Assembly (NCBI GenBank): GCA_019671005.1
Contig: CM033745.1
Span: 35,429,526 to 35,493,525 of the forward strand
Reading direction: 5' to 3'
DNA: 64,000 nt
Source of the DNA: Hibiscus mutabilis
Taxonomy: Eukaryota; Streptophyta; Magnoliopsida; Malvales; Malvaceae
The notes below the pieces were generated by a model. The model saw only the letters and a program-made list of their open reading frames with translations. It had not been told where the DNA came from and did not search any database. The position numbers were made by a program, and so were the translations under genes. Positions 10,961 to 22,437 of the stretch are shown here, in pieces. The first letter of the stretch is position 1. Every line of letters begins with the position of its first letter.

Positions 10961-12395
10961 TTAATAAGATTTCCTGGTGCTGTTGTACTTGGCGGCATTG
11001 TTCAATAACCCCGAAGTGGCCGTGGACGACGGAGTGAACGCCTTCCTTATTTTGAAGATATTCCAAGCAGCGTTTGCGCAATGCCCCGCCGTTGCTAGCA
11101 CATCCTCAGTCGCCTCCCCGGCTCTTTCCCCGTACCTGCACGTCCACAAATTTCATAAACAACAACAGTTAAAATCTGCAGCATAACTATACGGCGTCAT
11201 ATTACCTTTCACTCATCATTCTCCTTGCTGCAGTAGATGTTGCAGATAAAGCTTGCTTTTCAGCAACTTCAGCTGCGTCAAGAACCTTGTCTGCCAAACA
11301 CCAAATCCAAAATATTAGCATTATCGTAATGTGCACAATCCCAAAACTCAATGGCACTAAAAACCTTAGATACTCACTAACAGCATCAAGCGACGCCAGA
11401 AGAACTTGTCCTGGAACCATGGAGAGCAAAGCTTTCCCAGGTTTGGAATTAACCAGAGGACCCATCACTGTTCCACTGGCCACACCAACCATATCCAGCA
11501 TTGTTTTGTTCATCTTTTCAGTCATTTTCGACAGATTTCTCACACTACATCACACCCAATTATAACATTAACACTCATCTCCTGTCTTTTAATGGAATGT
11601 TCACACAATATTAATTGACAAGAAATACCGTTTAAGGTTATTGTTGGCTCCCATGTTTTTGTTGCCCTTACTTGCTGTGATCCCATAAGTCTTTGCTGGA
11701 GGTTTATTTAGAATGATTTCTCCTCCTTTCTGAACCTGCTTTTTTAATAAAACCAGACCCAGTAACAACCCTAGTAGATATGCAGAGGCTAGATTGAAGA
11801 TTAGATTACAAGTTTCCGAACCAAATCTGGCTAGTATAAGCGTTACTGCATTTGAAAATTCCCTTAACAATTTGTCCCGTCCCGTCCCTCCAGCAATGGC
11901 CTTCGCCAAAACATTGTTGTAATCCTCAATCCTTGGAGCATACGCCTCCCAATCGACATGTTTATCGCCGATCGAAGCCGCACCGGAGAAGCACGAGTGC
12001 TCTTTCAGAAACGAATCCAAGGACGCCAAGGTTTTCCCATGGCCGTGCAGCTCGAAGGTTACTCCGTAGCTCAGTGGCTTCCCATCTTTCACCGGCAAGG
12101 AGAACAGATAGTGAAACGAATCGAGCTTGACCACCGGCTCGTCGTTCGTCAACGGCCATTGAAGATCGTCGGTGACTTTAACGATGGTGGCGAGCGGAAC
12201 GTAGTCGTCCGATATTCGTACGAGTTTGAATTCACCTCTGGCGAGTTCCAAGGCTTCTCCTTGGTCCATTAGATAGACCGTGCATCGTGGAATCTGCAGA
12301 AGAACCTCTTGTTTGAGGTTCTTGGTCTCTGGTTCAGTCGAGAAGCGTCGCATTGGGGCGGAGGTTTTGGAAGTTTTAGGCTTGAAATAACCCAT
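10961..12395 (-). CDS. Senescence/dehydration-associated protein (ERD7/spartin-like family), unusual structure
   Basis: Minus-strand exons: 12395-11629, 11544-11378, 11290-11206 and 11135-10961 (TAA at 10963-10961), 1194 nt, 397 aa, all introns GT-AG and phases consistent. The start at 12395 (MGYFKPKTS) fits short members of the family; an in-frame ATG exists at 12518. The N-terminal domain has LKQEVLLQIPRCTVYLMDQG and DDLQWPLTNDEPVVKLD; the senescence domain follows (VQKGGEII, NLKRVRNLSKMTEKMNK, VPGQVLLASLDAVNKVLDAA, GEATEDVLATAGHCANAAWN). Members are stress- and senescence-induced lipid-droplet or membrane-associated proteins; the biochemical role is unclear. Odd feature: at 11888-11874 the pentamer GGGAC occurs three times where the family reading needs two, and at 11826-11736 a 91-bp former intron seems to be kept, its donor changed from GT to AT. 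Insertion plus retained intron is 96 nt, so the frame stays open. The resulting segment is hydrophobic (AYLLGLLLGLVLL). It is either an altered gene or a recent pseudogene. Confidence 0.8.
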
Positions 12396-12816
12396 TCTTC
12401 CTGTTTTGCGCTTATGGTTAGTATTGCTATCGTTTTCATGAAGGGAACCGAGTTCGGATATAAAGAAAGATAGTGGAAGGATTGATTCTCTGTTTTGTAA
12501 CTTTATTCTAATTCTCATTTCTGGTGTTGCTTAAGGTGGAAGCCATTACCGAGCTTGAAATGCAATTAATCCTGTTCATACATCATTACTCTTTATATGT
12601 TTAGAACAAAAATTATCTATCGGTACCCTTTTTATATTCTAATACTAAAATAATATTAAATTATAAGCCTTAACCATAAATTTTAAATCTTAAACCCTAA
12701 AAATATATCTTAGTCCAATTCTTTAAACCACAATCCTAAACCTAACCTTAAACATTAACCTTAAACCTAATTTTTTAGTGTAAGGGCATAAATAAGGGCA
12801 CAAAAAAGGGCAGAAG
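12396..12816. promoter_or_regulatory. Upstream region of the senescence-associated gene
   Basis: About 420 bp between the start codon of the minus-strand gene and solo LTR A. AT-rich; 12655-12775 holds degenerate CCTAAACCTTAAAC repeats like those in the golgin MITE. No clear TATA box can be assigned with confidence. The close LTR may influence transcription. Confidence 0.4.
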
Positions 12817-15469
12817 TGTAACGATTCAAATTTCAAGTTAATGAATCGATCCTTGGACCCAAGTATTGGGCCTTTATGTTGAGAGTCTAAATTAAAAATA
12901 ATTAGTTTGGGCCTAGAGGCAAAAATGAAGAATGAGAAGTTGGGCTTTTATTAAATTAATTTATCCCTTTTATTTGAAGATACGAGAGTTTGAAATTTAA
13001 ATAGCGGAGGAAAAAGATAAAGTGGAAAAAGGTTAAAAAGTGATTTGATGGAGATAGAGAAAAAGAAGAAGAAAAAAGAAGAAAGATAGATGGAGTCTTG
13101 AAACTCTAATCCACCATCGTCTGGACCGCCGTGCACAACATCTCTACCGTCATGTCTTCAGCTCAACAAGACGAGTTGGTCGGTAGTCTTCATGCCGCTA
13201 TCGGGCTGTCGTTCGTTAGGGTGAGTGAAGTGAAGAATCGAAAGAGCTGAAAAGCGAAGATCTGTTGTATTTCGCCGCAAGTCGTCACCACCATCGAAAT
13301 CAACAGCTAGAGAATAGTTGGTCGATAAAGTTTGGTCGTTGTCCACAATCGGAGGCCGCTGCACACGCCACCGCTTGCGTGTGGATGTGCTCTAGCAACG
13401 ATTATAGCTTGATAGGCGGCTGGGCCAAGTCGGTTGGGTCAAGCCGGTTGGGCCAGCCACCAAGCTAGCCTGTTAAGCTAGTCCAGACCGTTGACTTCGA
13501 GCCAAGCCAACGTTGACCCCGAGCCGAGCCAACGTTGACCGTCGTTGACCAGTGTTGATCGTTGTCTTTTTAGGGGACCCTACCTGGGGTTTCTCAACGT
13601 TTTGAGTCCATTGGAACAGTCTGTTTCGCCAAATTCAAACCTGATAAACTATTTTTACACGTTTTATCCCCTAAAGTTGTCCGATAATGTGAAATGGCTT
13701 ATGTAGTCGTATTTGTTTTATCTAAGGAAACTGTGGACTCGAATATTGGAATTAAAGAGTTGATTGGAGGAGCTTAGATGAATATTTATCATTTTTGTTT
13801 AAGGTTAGTACACCTCGAACTCCTATTGCTTCATGAGCATTATAAATGTGATTACTTTGCGTGTTAGTATCTGCAAGATAGGTAGATGATGAATATGCAT
13901 GTTTGGAGACTGATAGTATAAGACTCGATATCTATGAGATGAATGGTGATGTTATCAATATGATGAAACTCATGGAGGCTTTAGAAACCGCGTAGAGTTG
14001 TTTGAGATAATTACTTGATGACTGTTTGATCGATTGATAATTGTGATGCCTTGTATGTTTGTTCGAATAGATCGACGTGATTTGATGGGAACTATGCTTA
14101 AGGGATAAATACTCGATTAAATGATTATGAAGCTGGTAATTAATATTAATCGATGGAATGCGTTAGTAAAATTGTAATTCAAGGAAATGGTACGAACTCG
14201 TGAGTAGGGTATCGGTACGGGCTTTGGTCGTACCGGTACTCAATTAGGGGACGTATCTGTATGGGTCGACTGGTATCGATACTTGTAGAAATCTAGAATT
14301 TTTAGTAAGTTATGTTAGTATCGGTACGCGTGTAAGTACCAGTACCCGGGGGTATTATACCGTTAATCATGTTTGAGTGCAAGTATCCATTGAACGAGAT
14401 AATCTATAATGATAATAAAAAGATGGAAATTGATGTGAGATATTAATGAGAAAATTAATGAGGATACTAATCTACACTTCCATAATGTATTAACAAGTTG
14501 GTAAACTTAATTGGGTGACTTGTTATAATAACAACCATAAGAGATCATTGGGATTGAGTTATGTTGTGTCCCGTATTGTAGTCGTGTCTATGATGTGTGC
14601 TGTTTTGACACTTGGTTGGTTGAGACACTTTTGATTGATGAGATTTGGATACCTAGAGAAAGAGTGTTGCAAAGCCATGGTTAGAAATACCGAATGTATG
14701 TTCTCGATGATGTGTGACACCGGGCCTTATTCGGAGATACTCTAGGGGATTTCGAGTATAGAGTGTACGTTCCTGACGTTGTGTGGACCTAAGTCTCACT
14801 TAGGTGTTTCAGAGTATAGAGCGTACGTTCCCAATGTTGCGTGGCCGCGAGTCTCACTCCAGGTTTGTGGTTCTTCTTTGTGTATTTTGCTCGATGATTT
14901 GGTGAGATCTCGAGTATGGTTGGGTCTTGTGTTCCATGTATGATGTTTTACATGATGAGAGCATGTGTTTAGGCGACTAGTGGTAACGCCACATGTTTAT
15001 TTATTTCTTGTTATTGCTCGTACTAGCTTACATGCTTAGATTTATGATTAGCATGAAGTATAGTAGAGTAGATGTATACCACTGAGCTTTATAAGCTCAA
15101 CGCTCGGAATCATTGTTTTCGTGCGTAGGTTGATCGTTGGATTGAGGAGCACTATCAAAACGGGATTTCAGCATGTTGTGATTTCCCGAGTACGGTACTT
15201 GTGTTTAGTGGGTTGTATATTATAGGACCTTACGTGGTGGAGTCTGTAATTCTTATTTTTGAAATTATATTAATCAATCTGAATGTTTAAATGTCTTAAA
15301 TTAAACTGGAGCTCTATTGTAACAATTTAAATTATTTATCTATATTTTCAACTGTTGGCTTTAAATGTTTTTTAAAAATATTTTGTTGGGATAAACTCAG
15401 TTTGAGAAATTTTATGGTAGAGGTGTGAGCTTAAGGCCCAAATGTAATATCCAGATTTAGGGTATTATA
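12817..15469 (+). repeat. Probable solo LTR A (about 2.65 kb, Gypsy-like)
   Basis: Starts TGTAACGATTC and ends GGTATTATA; the copy of its right end at 21168-21945 ends GGTATTACA, so the original end was probably ...TTACA. The flanking pentamers AGAAG (12812-12816) and AGAAT (15470-15474) differ at one base and may be the target duplication. It holds no coding capacity. Typical LTR-like parts are CCACTGAGCTTTATAAGCTC near 15080-15100 and a GTTGACC-rich stretch near 13490-13560. A cluster of GTATCGGTACG-type palindromes lies at 14208-14360. No internal region follows, hence solo LTR. The right 760 bp are repeated at 21168. Confidence 0.6.
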
Positions 15470-16264
15470 AGAATATTTCTATCCATATGTTCAGTGGTAT
15501 TGTAAACAATAAAATTGATCCCAATGTGTGTCAACTAAGTTTGTAGCATCAAAAAAGAAGAAAAAAAACTATGTCGACGTCATCGCCACATCATCACATA
15601 ACATAAACCTTTGTCTACGTTATTACGCGTTAACATTTAACGACGTAGTGATATAATTGAACTTAAAATATAAATTTAATGTTATAATTGAACAAATTAA
15701 AAATTCATTGATATAAACAATACAACATCAATAGTTCGATGATATCTAATGTAGTTTACCTTAAAAATAAAACAATAAAAACATTTTATTAAGATCATAT
15801 GTTGTATTACCTATAAAAGAAAAAGAACATATGCTGTATCATATTTAAAATCATATAATTTGTCGAATTATATAAGTTAAAGTTAACATTTAGATAAGTT
15901 TTCATCGGATTTTAAAAGTTAAAGTTCGTATTTATCATAAGTGTTGTAGTGATAAACTATATTACAATTTTAAGAAAAGAATCAAAATTCGAATTTTAAA
16001 ATACACGAGGAAAACTTATAAAAAGTTGGAATATAAAAGTGTTATATGAAATACAAAAAGTATTATTTATATCGGCTTTTATTATTGTTTTCGTCAGATT
16101 TCAAAAAGTTAGAATATAATCTTTATGTTTTGTTAAAAGTAACGAGGCATTTAAATTTTATTAATAAATCTCGTTAATAAAAGTGTAATATTCTTCGATC
16201 TGTCTCATTATTGAATAATAATTTTTTTCATAATTTTTTAAGATTATATTTTTGTTACTAGACC
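15470..16264. other. Spacer present only in duplication unit 1
   Basis: AT-rich, no ORF or domain seen. In unit 2 the matching stretch is deleted between CCAT repeats (junction near 21949). Confidence 0.5.
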
Positions 16265-16958
16265 ATTAAATTAATATCATCTCTTCTCTTGTCCTAAATG
16301 GTTAGGTGGTTGTCATTGTAACCTTGACAAGGTTCAAGACTTAGTATCCCCTAAAACAAACTAAAAATAATAAGAACATATAGATTTTGTTTTTTTGTGT
16401 TGACGTAGAAGTAAAAAAAATATATTGTTCTATTCATTTTGTGCTAACATGATTTTTTTTCATCCCATCATCTTTTTCATCAAAATCTAGGGGTTTTCAT
16501 CTATTTTCAGTTGCAGTCAAAATTTATTGTTCTTTGACATCATTTGCGGTCACCTTAGACATTGACGAATTTGTCTTATCACCTTTTATCACTTTATCTG
16601 TTTAGATTACCCAAAGTCTAGTTTAAACTCATGAAATGAAACACAACAAATCCATCATTTCTGGGTTGGGAAAGATATTTTCAGATTTGAGAGATTTTTG
16701 GATGTTCATTTAAAAGTCCAAACAGTGAAAACATTCTTTTGAAAAGACAAACAACATACTTTACAACTAGCCTCAATGGACATTGTCAAAGGATATCAGA
16801 GCATTAGAAGCTCAAATCTTTAGACGATTTTGCATCGACTTGAAGTGGATTTCGTAGAAAATTAATTCAAGGAGAAGAAAGAAGATTAAAAAGAGTACAT
16901 TTTGGAATCGATCTTGCTAAGAACAACGATTGACGGTGGGAAATGATGACTAAAAAAG
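16265..16958. other. Flank of element C, unit 1, with tRNA-like segment and empty insertion site
   Basis: No ORF. At 16288-16350 the sequence has an A-box-like ATGGTTAGGTGG and a B-box-like GGTTCAAGACTTA, as in tRNA-derived SINE heads; the same stretch occurs at 21970-22030. The bases ACAACATACTTTAC at 16751-16764 are the unfilled equivalent of the element D insertion site. Confidence 0.5.
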
Positions 16959-18017
16959 TGATATGATCACAGTCCAACAAGACAAACCCGAAAAGCTTTT
17001 ATTAGGACCAATGACGCGTGTTAGAACTAAGAAGCTGCAGGAAGATGTGACTCACAGTTATTATCAAGCTTTGGGAATGATCAACTCCTCTAGTGATCCA
17101 AATAATTGAATCATGCATAAGCAGCCATGCAATGCTTTGCATGCGAAATTTTAGATCGTTTTAAATTTTTGTACGCATACAGTGCATTTTGTTTGCCTAC
17201 ACGTTGTGTACGCATACATTGCATTCTGTTCGTGTACATTAGATTCTACCACATCATTTATTGCTTAATTTACTTTTATATTACCACTTGCCTAATGTCA
17301 AGATTTTGTCAAATCAATCTGGCAGGTTTGGTTCCAATCCCATCTTGGGCGGCAAAGACACACAAGTTGAAGGGATTTTAATTAATCTTCCATCCCTTGA
17401 TTTATGAGTTTGGTTCTAATCACATCATGGCGGCAAGGGCACACTTCCTAAGGGATTTATTTAATGTATTTCTTATCCTTTCACTTTTGTAAGCCTATAA
17501 ATAGAGGATGATTACTCAATGTAAAAACAAACTTGAAATATAAAAACTTGTGAGATTCATTCTCGTGTTCTTTTAAGATCGTTTCCTTGAGTTTTCGTGT
17601 GAAATCATTCTATCCCATTTATTTATATCGTAGGTTCCTAGTTGTTCTATAACTAGCGGGTATCGATCCATCTTCAATTCTATTTTATTATATCGTTGGT
17701 TCCTAGTTCTTTATAACTAGTGGGTCTCAATCCATCCCAGGTTATTGTTTATTATAGAAACCGAGTCGACACTCTTTATAGTGTTGGTTCATTTCTCGAA
17801 TTTAACCTTTTATTTCAAATATATTTACTTTATCCATTTACCATCAAACCATCCCATCACACCCTTCCTTCAAATCACCACTAATCCCTAGACACCTTCT
17901 GCAAATACCCAACTTGACCAGTTCATTTTTTTCATTATTTTTGTTCAAAGAACTTACTTGATTTGCGATCGGGCAAACATATACGATTCGACTATTCACG
18001 TAACCGGATTCGTATCA
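16959..18017 (+). repeat. 5' LTR of Gypsy element C, duplication unit 1
   Basis: Starts TGATATGATCAC and ends TCGTATCA, 1059 bp; preceded by AAAAG. It matches the LTRs at 32785-33849 and 41568-42707. A TATA box (TATAAATAG) is at 17496-17504. A minisatellite of TACGCATACATTGCATTCTG type lies at about 17160-17250, and a second tandem pair (GGTTCCTAGTT...AACTAGYGGG) at 17624-17736. The first 140 bp are open in the frame of the pol tail. Confidence 0.9.
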
Positions 18018-18019
18018 TC

Positions 18020-18031
18020 TGGTATCAGAAC
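18020..18031 (+). other. Primer binding site of element C, unit 1
   Basis: TGGTATCAGAAC two bases after the LTR; fits an initiator-Met tRNA 3' end (usual TGGTATCAGAGC) with one change. The same site is at 33852-33863 in unit 2. Confidence 0.8.
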
Positions 18032-18394
18032 ATGGAAATCAGTAAGTTTACTCACCTATCATAGTTAAAAAAAGAAGAAGAAATGTTCAAGAGTGAGGGT
18101 ATTGAAAAAAAAAAAAAAATCAAAAAGGGTGACAAATTCTACATCTCCATTATCAGCCAATTCCATTTTTTCCTAAATCTTGTTTCATTATTAGCCTTTC
18201 TTCCTACATTTTCCCCTATAATCACCTTGCAGCAGATTTCACCAAGCAACTCGTGGCAATCTTGAGTGTGCATCAAGGGAACCAAAATCCATATCCCGAG
18301 AGAAACACGAGTGTGAGTGGCTATTCTTTCGAAGGTAAGTGATGATTTTGTTCAAGTGAGATTATTTATTATTTTTAAATTAACCATTTCTAAA

Positions 18395-20421
18395 GGATCA
18401 AGTAATAGTGGCGAATGAGTGCTAAATTTACAAAATCAGGCGTTACTTGGCAAAAATGATTCAAGATCAATTGGATCCGCTATTGGAGCGAATAGATCAG
18501 CTTGAATTCTCCCAGGCTAGCCAAGATCAGGAGGAGTATCCTAGAGAAGAAGATGATGCGCAAGTACACGATCAGGTGTCTCAATATGGATCAGAGCATC
18601 AAACACAAAGAGGGTGAACAAGAGTGGATGAGAACCTTAGCAGTATCAAAGTTTCCATTCCATCGTTCCAAGGGAAAATTGATCCCGAGGCTTATCTCAT
18701 GAGGGAAAAGAAAGTCGAGCACATTTTTGAGTGTCATAATTTCTCTGAACTCAAGAAGGTAAAACTCACCACCATTGAGTTTATGGATTATGCGCTAATT
18801 TGGTAGGATCAAATGACATCTAACAGGAGAAGGAATGGTGAAAGACCCATTTCTACATTGCAGAAAATGAAAAAATCATACGCAAGAGGTTTATCCCAAC
18901 CCATTACCACCGTGGGTTATTCAACAAGCTTCAAACCTTTAAACAAGGGAATCTCAATGTTGAATACTACTATAAAGAGATGGAGGTGGTAATGATTCGT
19001 GCAAACATAGATGAAGACCAAAAGGCCACGATGGCAAGATTTTTGGCCATACTCGATCCTAAAATTGCCAAGGTAGTGGATCTACAACATTATGTCGAGA
19101 TCGATGATATGGTGCACATGGCAATAAAGATAGAGAAACAACTTAGGAAAAAGGGACCAACTCGTCCTTATGTGAACGCTTCACCCAAGTGGAGGTTGTC
19201 CACAGATCACAAGAAAAGTTCTCCAGTGTTTTCTTTTGAAAAAGACGGGCAATTTCAACCCAATCAACCCATTGCAAGCGCTAGCAAGAGTAAAATTGCA
19301 AACACTCCAGCTCGTTCGCGAGACATCTAGTATTTCAAATGCTTGGGTCGTAGACACATTGCTAACCAGTTTCCAAAACAAACACAATGCTACTCCTAGA
19401 CAATGAGGAGATTGAATTCGAGCATGAAGAGGAGGAGGAAAGCGAGGATTCAAATGATGAAGAAGAAGCCACTGAGTTCGCAGTATATGGCAATATGTAT
19501 GTGGTGAAGAGAAGTTTAAGTGCAAGCGTCATGGAGAACGAACCGAAACACGAGAATATCGTCCATACCCACTGTCATGTAAATGAGAATGTATGTTTTA
19601 TGATAATTGATGAAGGTAGTTGTACTAACGTTGCTAGTTCTATGATGGTTGACAAACTTGAGTTAGCCACAACAAGGCATCCACACCTTTACAAGTTGCA
19701 ATGGCTTAATGATGGGGGAGAACTCAGAGTCACCAAGCAGATTCTCATACCGTTCGATATTGGCAAGTATGTGGACGAGGTACTATGTAATGTGGTACCA
19801 ATGCATGCATGTCACCTTTTGCTAGAAAGACCATGGCGGTTTGATAAGCGTGTGATCCATGATGGATATACCAATCGGTATACCTTCACACACGAGGGCA
19901 AGAAAATCACTTTGGCATCGCTCTCTCCGCTACAATTGTACAATAATCAAATGCGTATGAGAGAAAGTTTAGAAAAAGTCGAAGAATTAAGGAAAATGAA
20001 AATGAAAAAGAAAAATCTGAAAAGAAAGAAAGAAAATATAGTGGGGAAAATTAAAGAGAAAAGATAAAGAAAAAGAAAGCAAAGACAAAGAAAAAATATG
20101 AGTTTTTTTTGCGAAAGGAAAAGATCTAAGGGAATGTTTGTTGTCCAAAAAGTCGTTTCTTGTGCTTTTGTACAAGGAATCATTTTTAAACACTAACGAC
20201 CTAACCGAAAATTGCCTTCTTCTATTGTTGATTTGTTACAGAAATTTGAGGATTTATTTTCGGAAGAGATTCCAAAAGGATTGCCTCATATTCGCCAAAT
20301 TGAACACCAAATTGATTTTATCCCCGATGCAACCATCCCCAATCGACCAACATACTGTAGAAACCCCTAGGAAACTAAAGAGATACAACGAAAAGTGTAT
20401 GAATAGGTGGAAATGGGCTAC
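18395..20421 (+). pseudogene. gag-protease-RT start of element C, unit 1 (broken)
   Basis: Gag parts: IDQLEFSQASQDQEEYPREE, KVSIPSFQGKIDPEAYL, KKVEHIFECHNFSELKKV, MEVVMIRANIDEDQ. The zinc knuckle reads YFKCLGRRHIANQF, with both its first and last cysteines lost. The protease-like part is CFMIIDEGSCTNVAS (DEGS where unit 2 has DGGS), with LQWLNDGGELRVTKQ and LLLERPWRFDKRVIHDGYTN. RT begins GLPHIRQIEHQIDF before LTR E interrupts at 20422. There are multiple stops and frameshifts (stop at about 18616, TAG at about 18804, a shift near 18870, another near 19384). Family: Ty3/Gypsy chromovirus, CRM-like by motif. Confidence 0.85.
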
Positions 20422-21164
20422 TGTAACCCCCTTGACCCGGTGTGTACGTAAGATCGAACCGAGTGAGCTGGGTTTGCCAAAACAAACTCGTAAAGATTAA
20501 AACTCGAATTATGTCTATTTTTTATTTTATCTTATCTAGATGAAACATTATAACCTATGGTGTGCATACTGGCAGCAGGTGAAATTTCAACTCAATCGGG
20601 CGTCGAATCGACATCCAATTGCTCGTAATTGCAATTTAGGGACCAAATTGCAATTTTAGAAAATTACAAGGAATTAATCCATTTTGAAGTTCTCAATCCT
20701 TTGTTAGCTTTCATGCTCACATTCAAAAATCAGCTTAAAACAACTATCCGAACTTATTTAATTGCATTTATAACAATTAGGGACCAATATAGAAGAATCT
20801 CAAAACATAAAATAATCCATAACTACCATAATAGCTAGCCATACCGATACGGTCCCAAGGCATATCGGTACGCGGGCTACAATAACCAAAAACCAATTTC
20901 TAGTAGCTCAATATCGTACCTATACAACTCTTCATGTATCGGTACGCCTTGACAAAATTTACTAGGCCGTACTGATACGAAGCCCCGCATATTGGTACGC
21001 CTGGACCTATAATGTCCACTTTTGCTGGTTTTCATACTTTCATGGATTCAAATACATTCCAACATGTCGCAAACCTATACACAAATACTCTCAAGATCAA
21101 ACATCATCAAAACAACACAAAAACAAGATCATAACATGGCATCACACTTCAATTGCAAATCTAA
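20422..21164 (-). repeat. Truncated LTR E, unit 1
   Basis: Starts TGTAACCCCCTTG after GGGCTAC, exactly as at 36267. It is cut at 21164 by the tandem duplication junction. The palindrome cluster (20842-21003) is present but has more mismatches than in unit 2. Confidence 0.85.
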
Positions 21165-21167
21165 GAA

Positions 21168-21945
21168 GATGTGTGGCACCGGGCCTTATTCGGAGATACT
21201 CTAGGGGATTTCGAGTATAGAGTGTACGTTCTTGACGTTGTGTGGACCTAAGTCTCACTTAGGTGTTTCAGAGTATAGAGCGTACGTTCCTAATGTTGTG
21301 TGGCCGCGAGTCTCACTCCAGGTTTGTGGTTCTGCTTTGTGTGTTTTGCTCGATGATTTGGTGAGATCTCGAGTATGGTTGGGTCTTGTGTTCCATGTAT
21401 GATGTTTTACATGATGAGAGCATGTGTTTAGGCGACTAGTGGTAACGCCACATGATTATTTATCTCTTCTTATTGCTCGTACTAGCTTACATGCTTATAT
21501 TTATGATTAGCATGAAGTATAGTAGAGTAAATGTATACCACTGAGCTTTATAAGCTCAACGCTCGGAATCATTGTTTTCGTGCATAGGTTGATCGTGGGA
21601 TTGAGGAGCACTATCAAAACGGGATTTCAGCATGTTGTGATTTCCCGAGTACGGTACTTGTGTTTAGTGGGTTGTATATTATAGGACCTTACGTGGTGGA
21701 GTCTGTAATTCTTATTTTTGAAATTATATTAATCAATCCGAATGTTTAAATGTCTTAAATTAAACTGGAGCTCTATTGTAACAATTTAAATTATTTATCT
21801 ATATTTTTAACTGTTGGCTTTAAATGTTTTTTAAAAATATTTTGTTGGGATAAACTCAGTTTGAGAAATTTTATGGTAGAGGTTTGAGCTTAAGGCCCAA
21901 ATGTAATATCCAGATTTAGGGTATTACAAGAATATTTCTATCCAT
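21168..21945 (+). repeat. 3' end of LTR A, second copy
   Basis: Matches 14709-15469 almost base for base (GGGCCTTATTCGGAGATACT, CCACTGAGCTTTATAAGCTC, end GGTATTACA). Confidence 0.85.
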
Positions 21946-22437
21946 TAAATTAATATCATCTCTTCTCTTGTCCTAAATGGTTAGGTGGTTGTCATTGTAA
22001 CCTTGACAAGATTCAAGACTTAGTATCCCCTAAAACAAACTAAAAATAATAAGAACATATAGATTTTGGTTTTTTGTGTTGACGTAGAAGTAAAAAAATA
22101 TATTGTTCTATTCATTTTGTGCTAACATGATTTTTTTTCATCTCATCATCTTTTTCATCAAAATCTAAGGGTTTTCATCTATTTCCAGCTGCAGTCGAAA
22201 TTTATTGTTCTTTGACATCATTTGCGGTCACCTTAGACATTGACGAATTTGTCTTATCACCTTTTATCACTTTATCTGTTTAGATTACCCAAAGTCTCTT
22301 TTAAACTCATGAAATGAAACACAACAAATCCATCATTTTTGGGTTGGGAGAGATATTTTCAGATTTGAGAGATTTTTGGATGTTCATTTAAAAGTCCAAA
22401 CAGTGAAAACATTCTTCTGAAAAGACAAACAACATAA
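21946..22437. other. Copy of the 16265-16755 flank, ending at the element D insertion
   Basis: Same order of sequence as unit 1, including the tRNA-like segment. It ends with CATAA (22433-22437), the left target duplication of element D. Confidence 0.75.

Larger units (their letters stand above)
14709..21164 (+). repeat. Tandem duplication, unit 1
   Basis: This block (end of LTR A, spacer, 5' LTR plus gag-protease of element C, start of LTR E) is repeated from 21168 onward. Unit 2 begins at the equivalent of 14709 (GATGTGTG) and is joined to the equivalent of about 36996 in LTR E through three extra bases (GAA, 21165-21167). Unit 1 contains neither D nor the rest of C. About 783 bp of unit 1 (15485-16268) are missing in unit 2, between short CCAT repeats. 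Confidence 0.85.

Noticed and set aside
12951..13468. Small frames in LTR A on both strands
   Set aside because: They are inside a non-coding LTR, have no domain, and are not conserved in LTR E.
19947..20193. Minus-strand frames rich in Phe and Leu that look like membrane proteins (also 35749-36037)
   Set aside because: They are the complement of the lysine-rich linker of element C gag-protease; poly(A)-rich coding DNA gives Phe-rich shadows.
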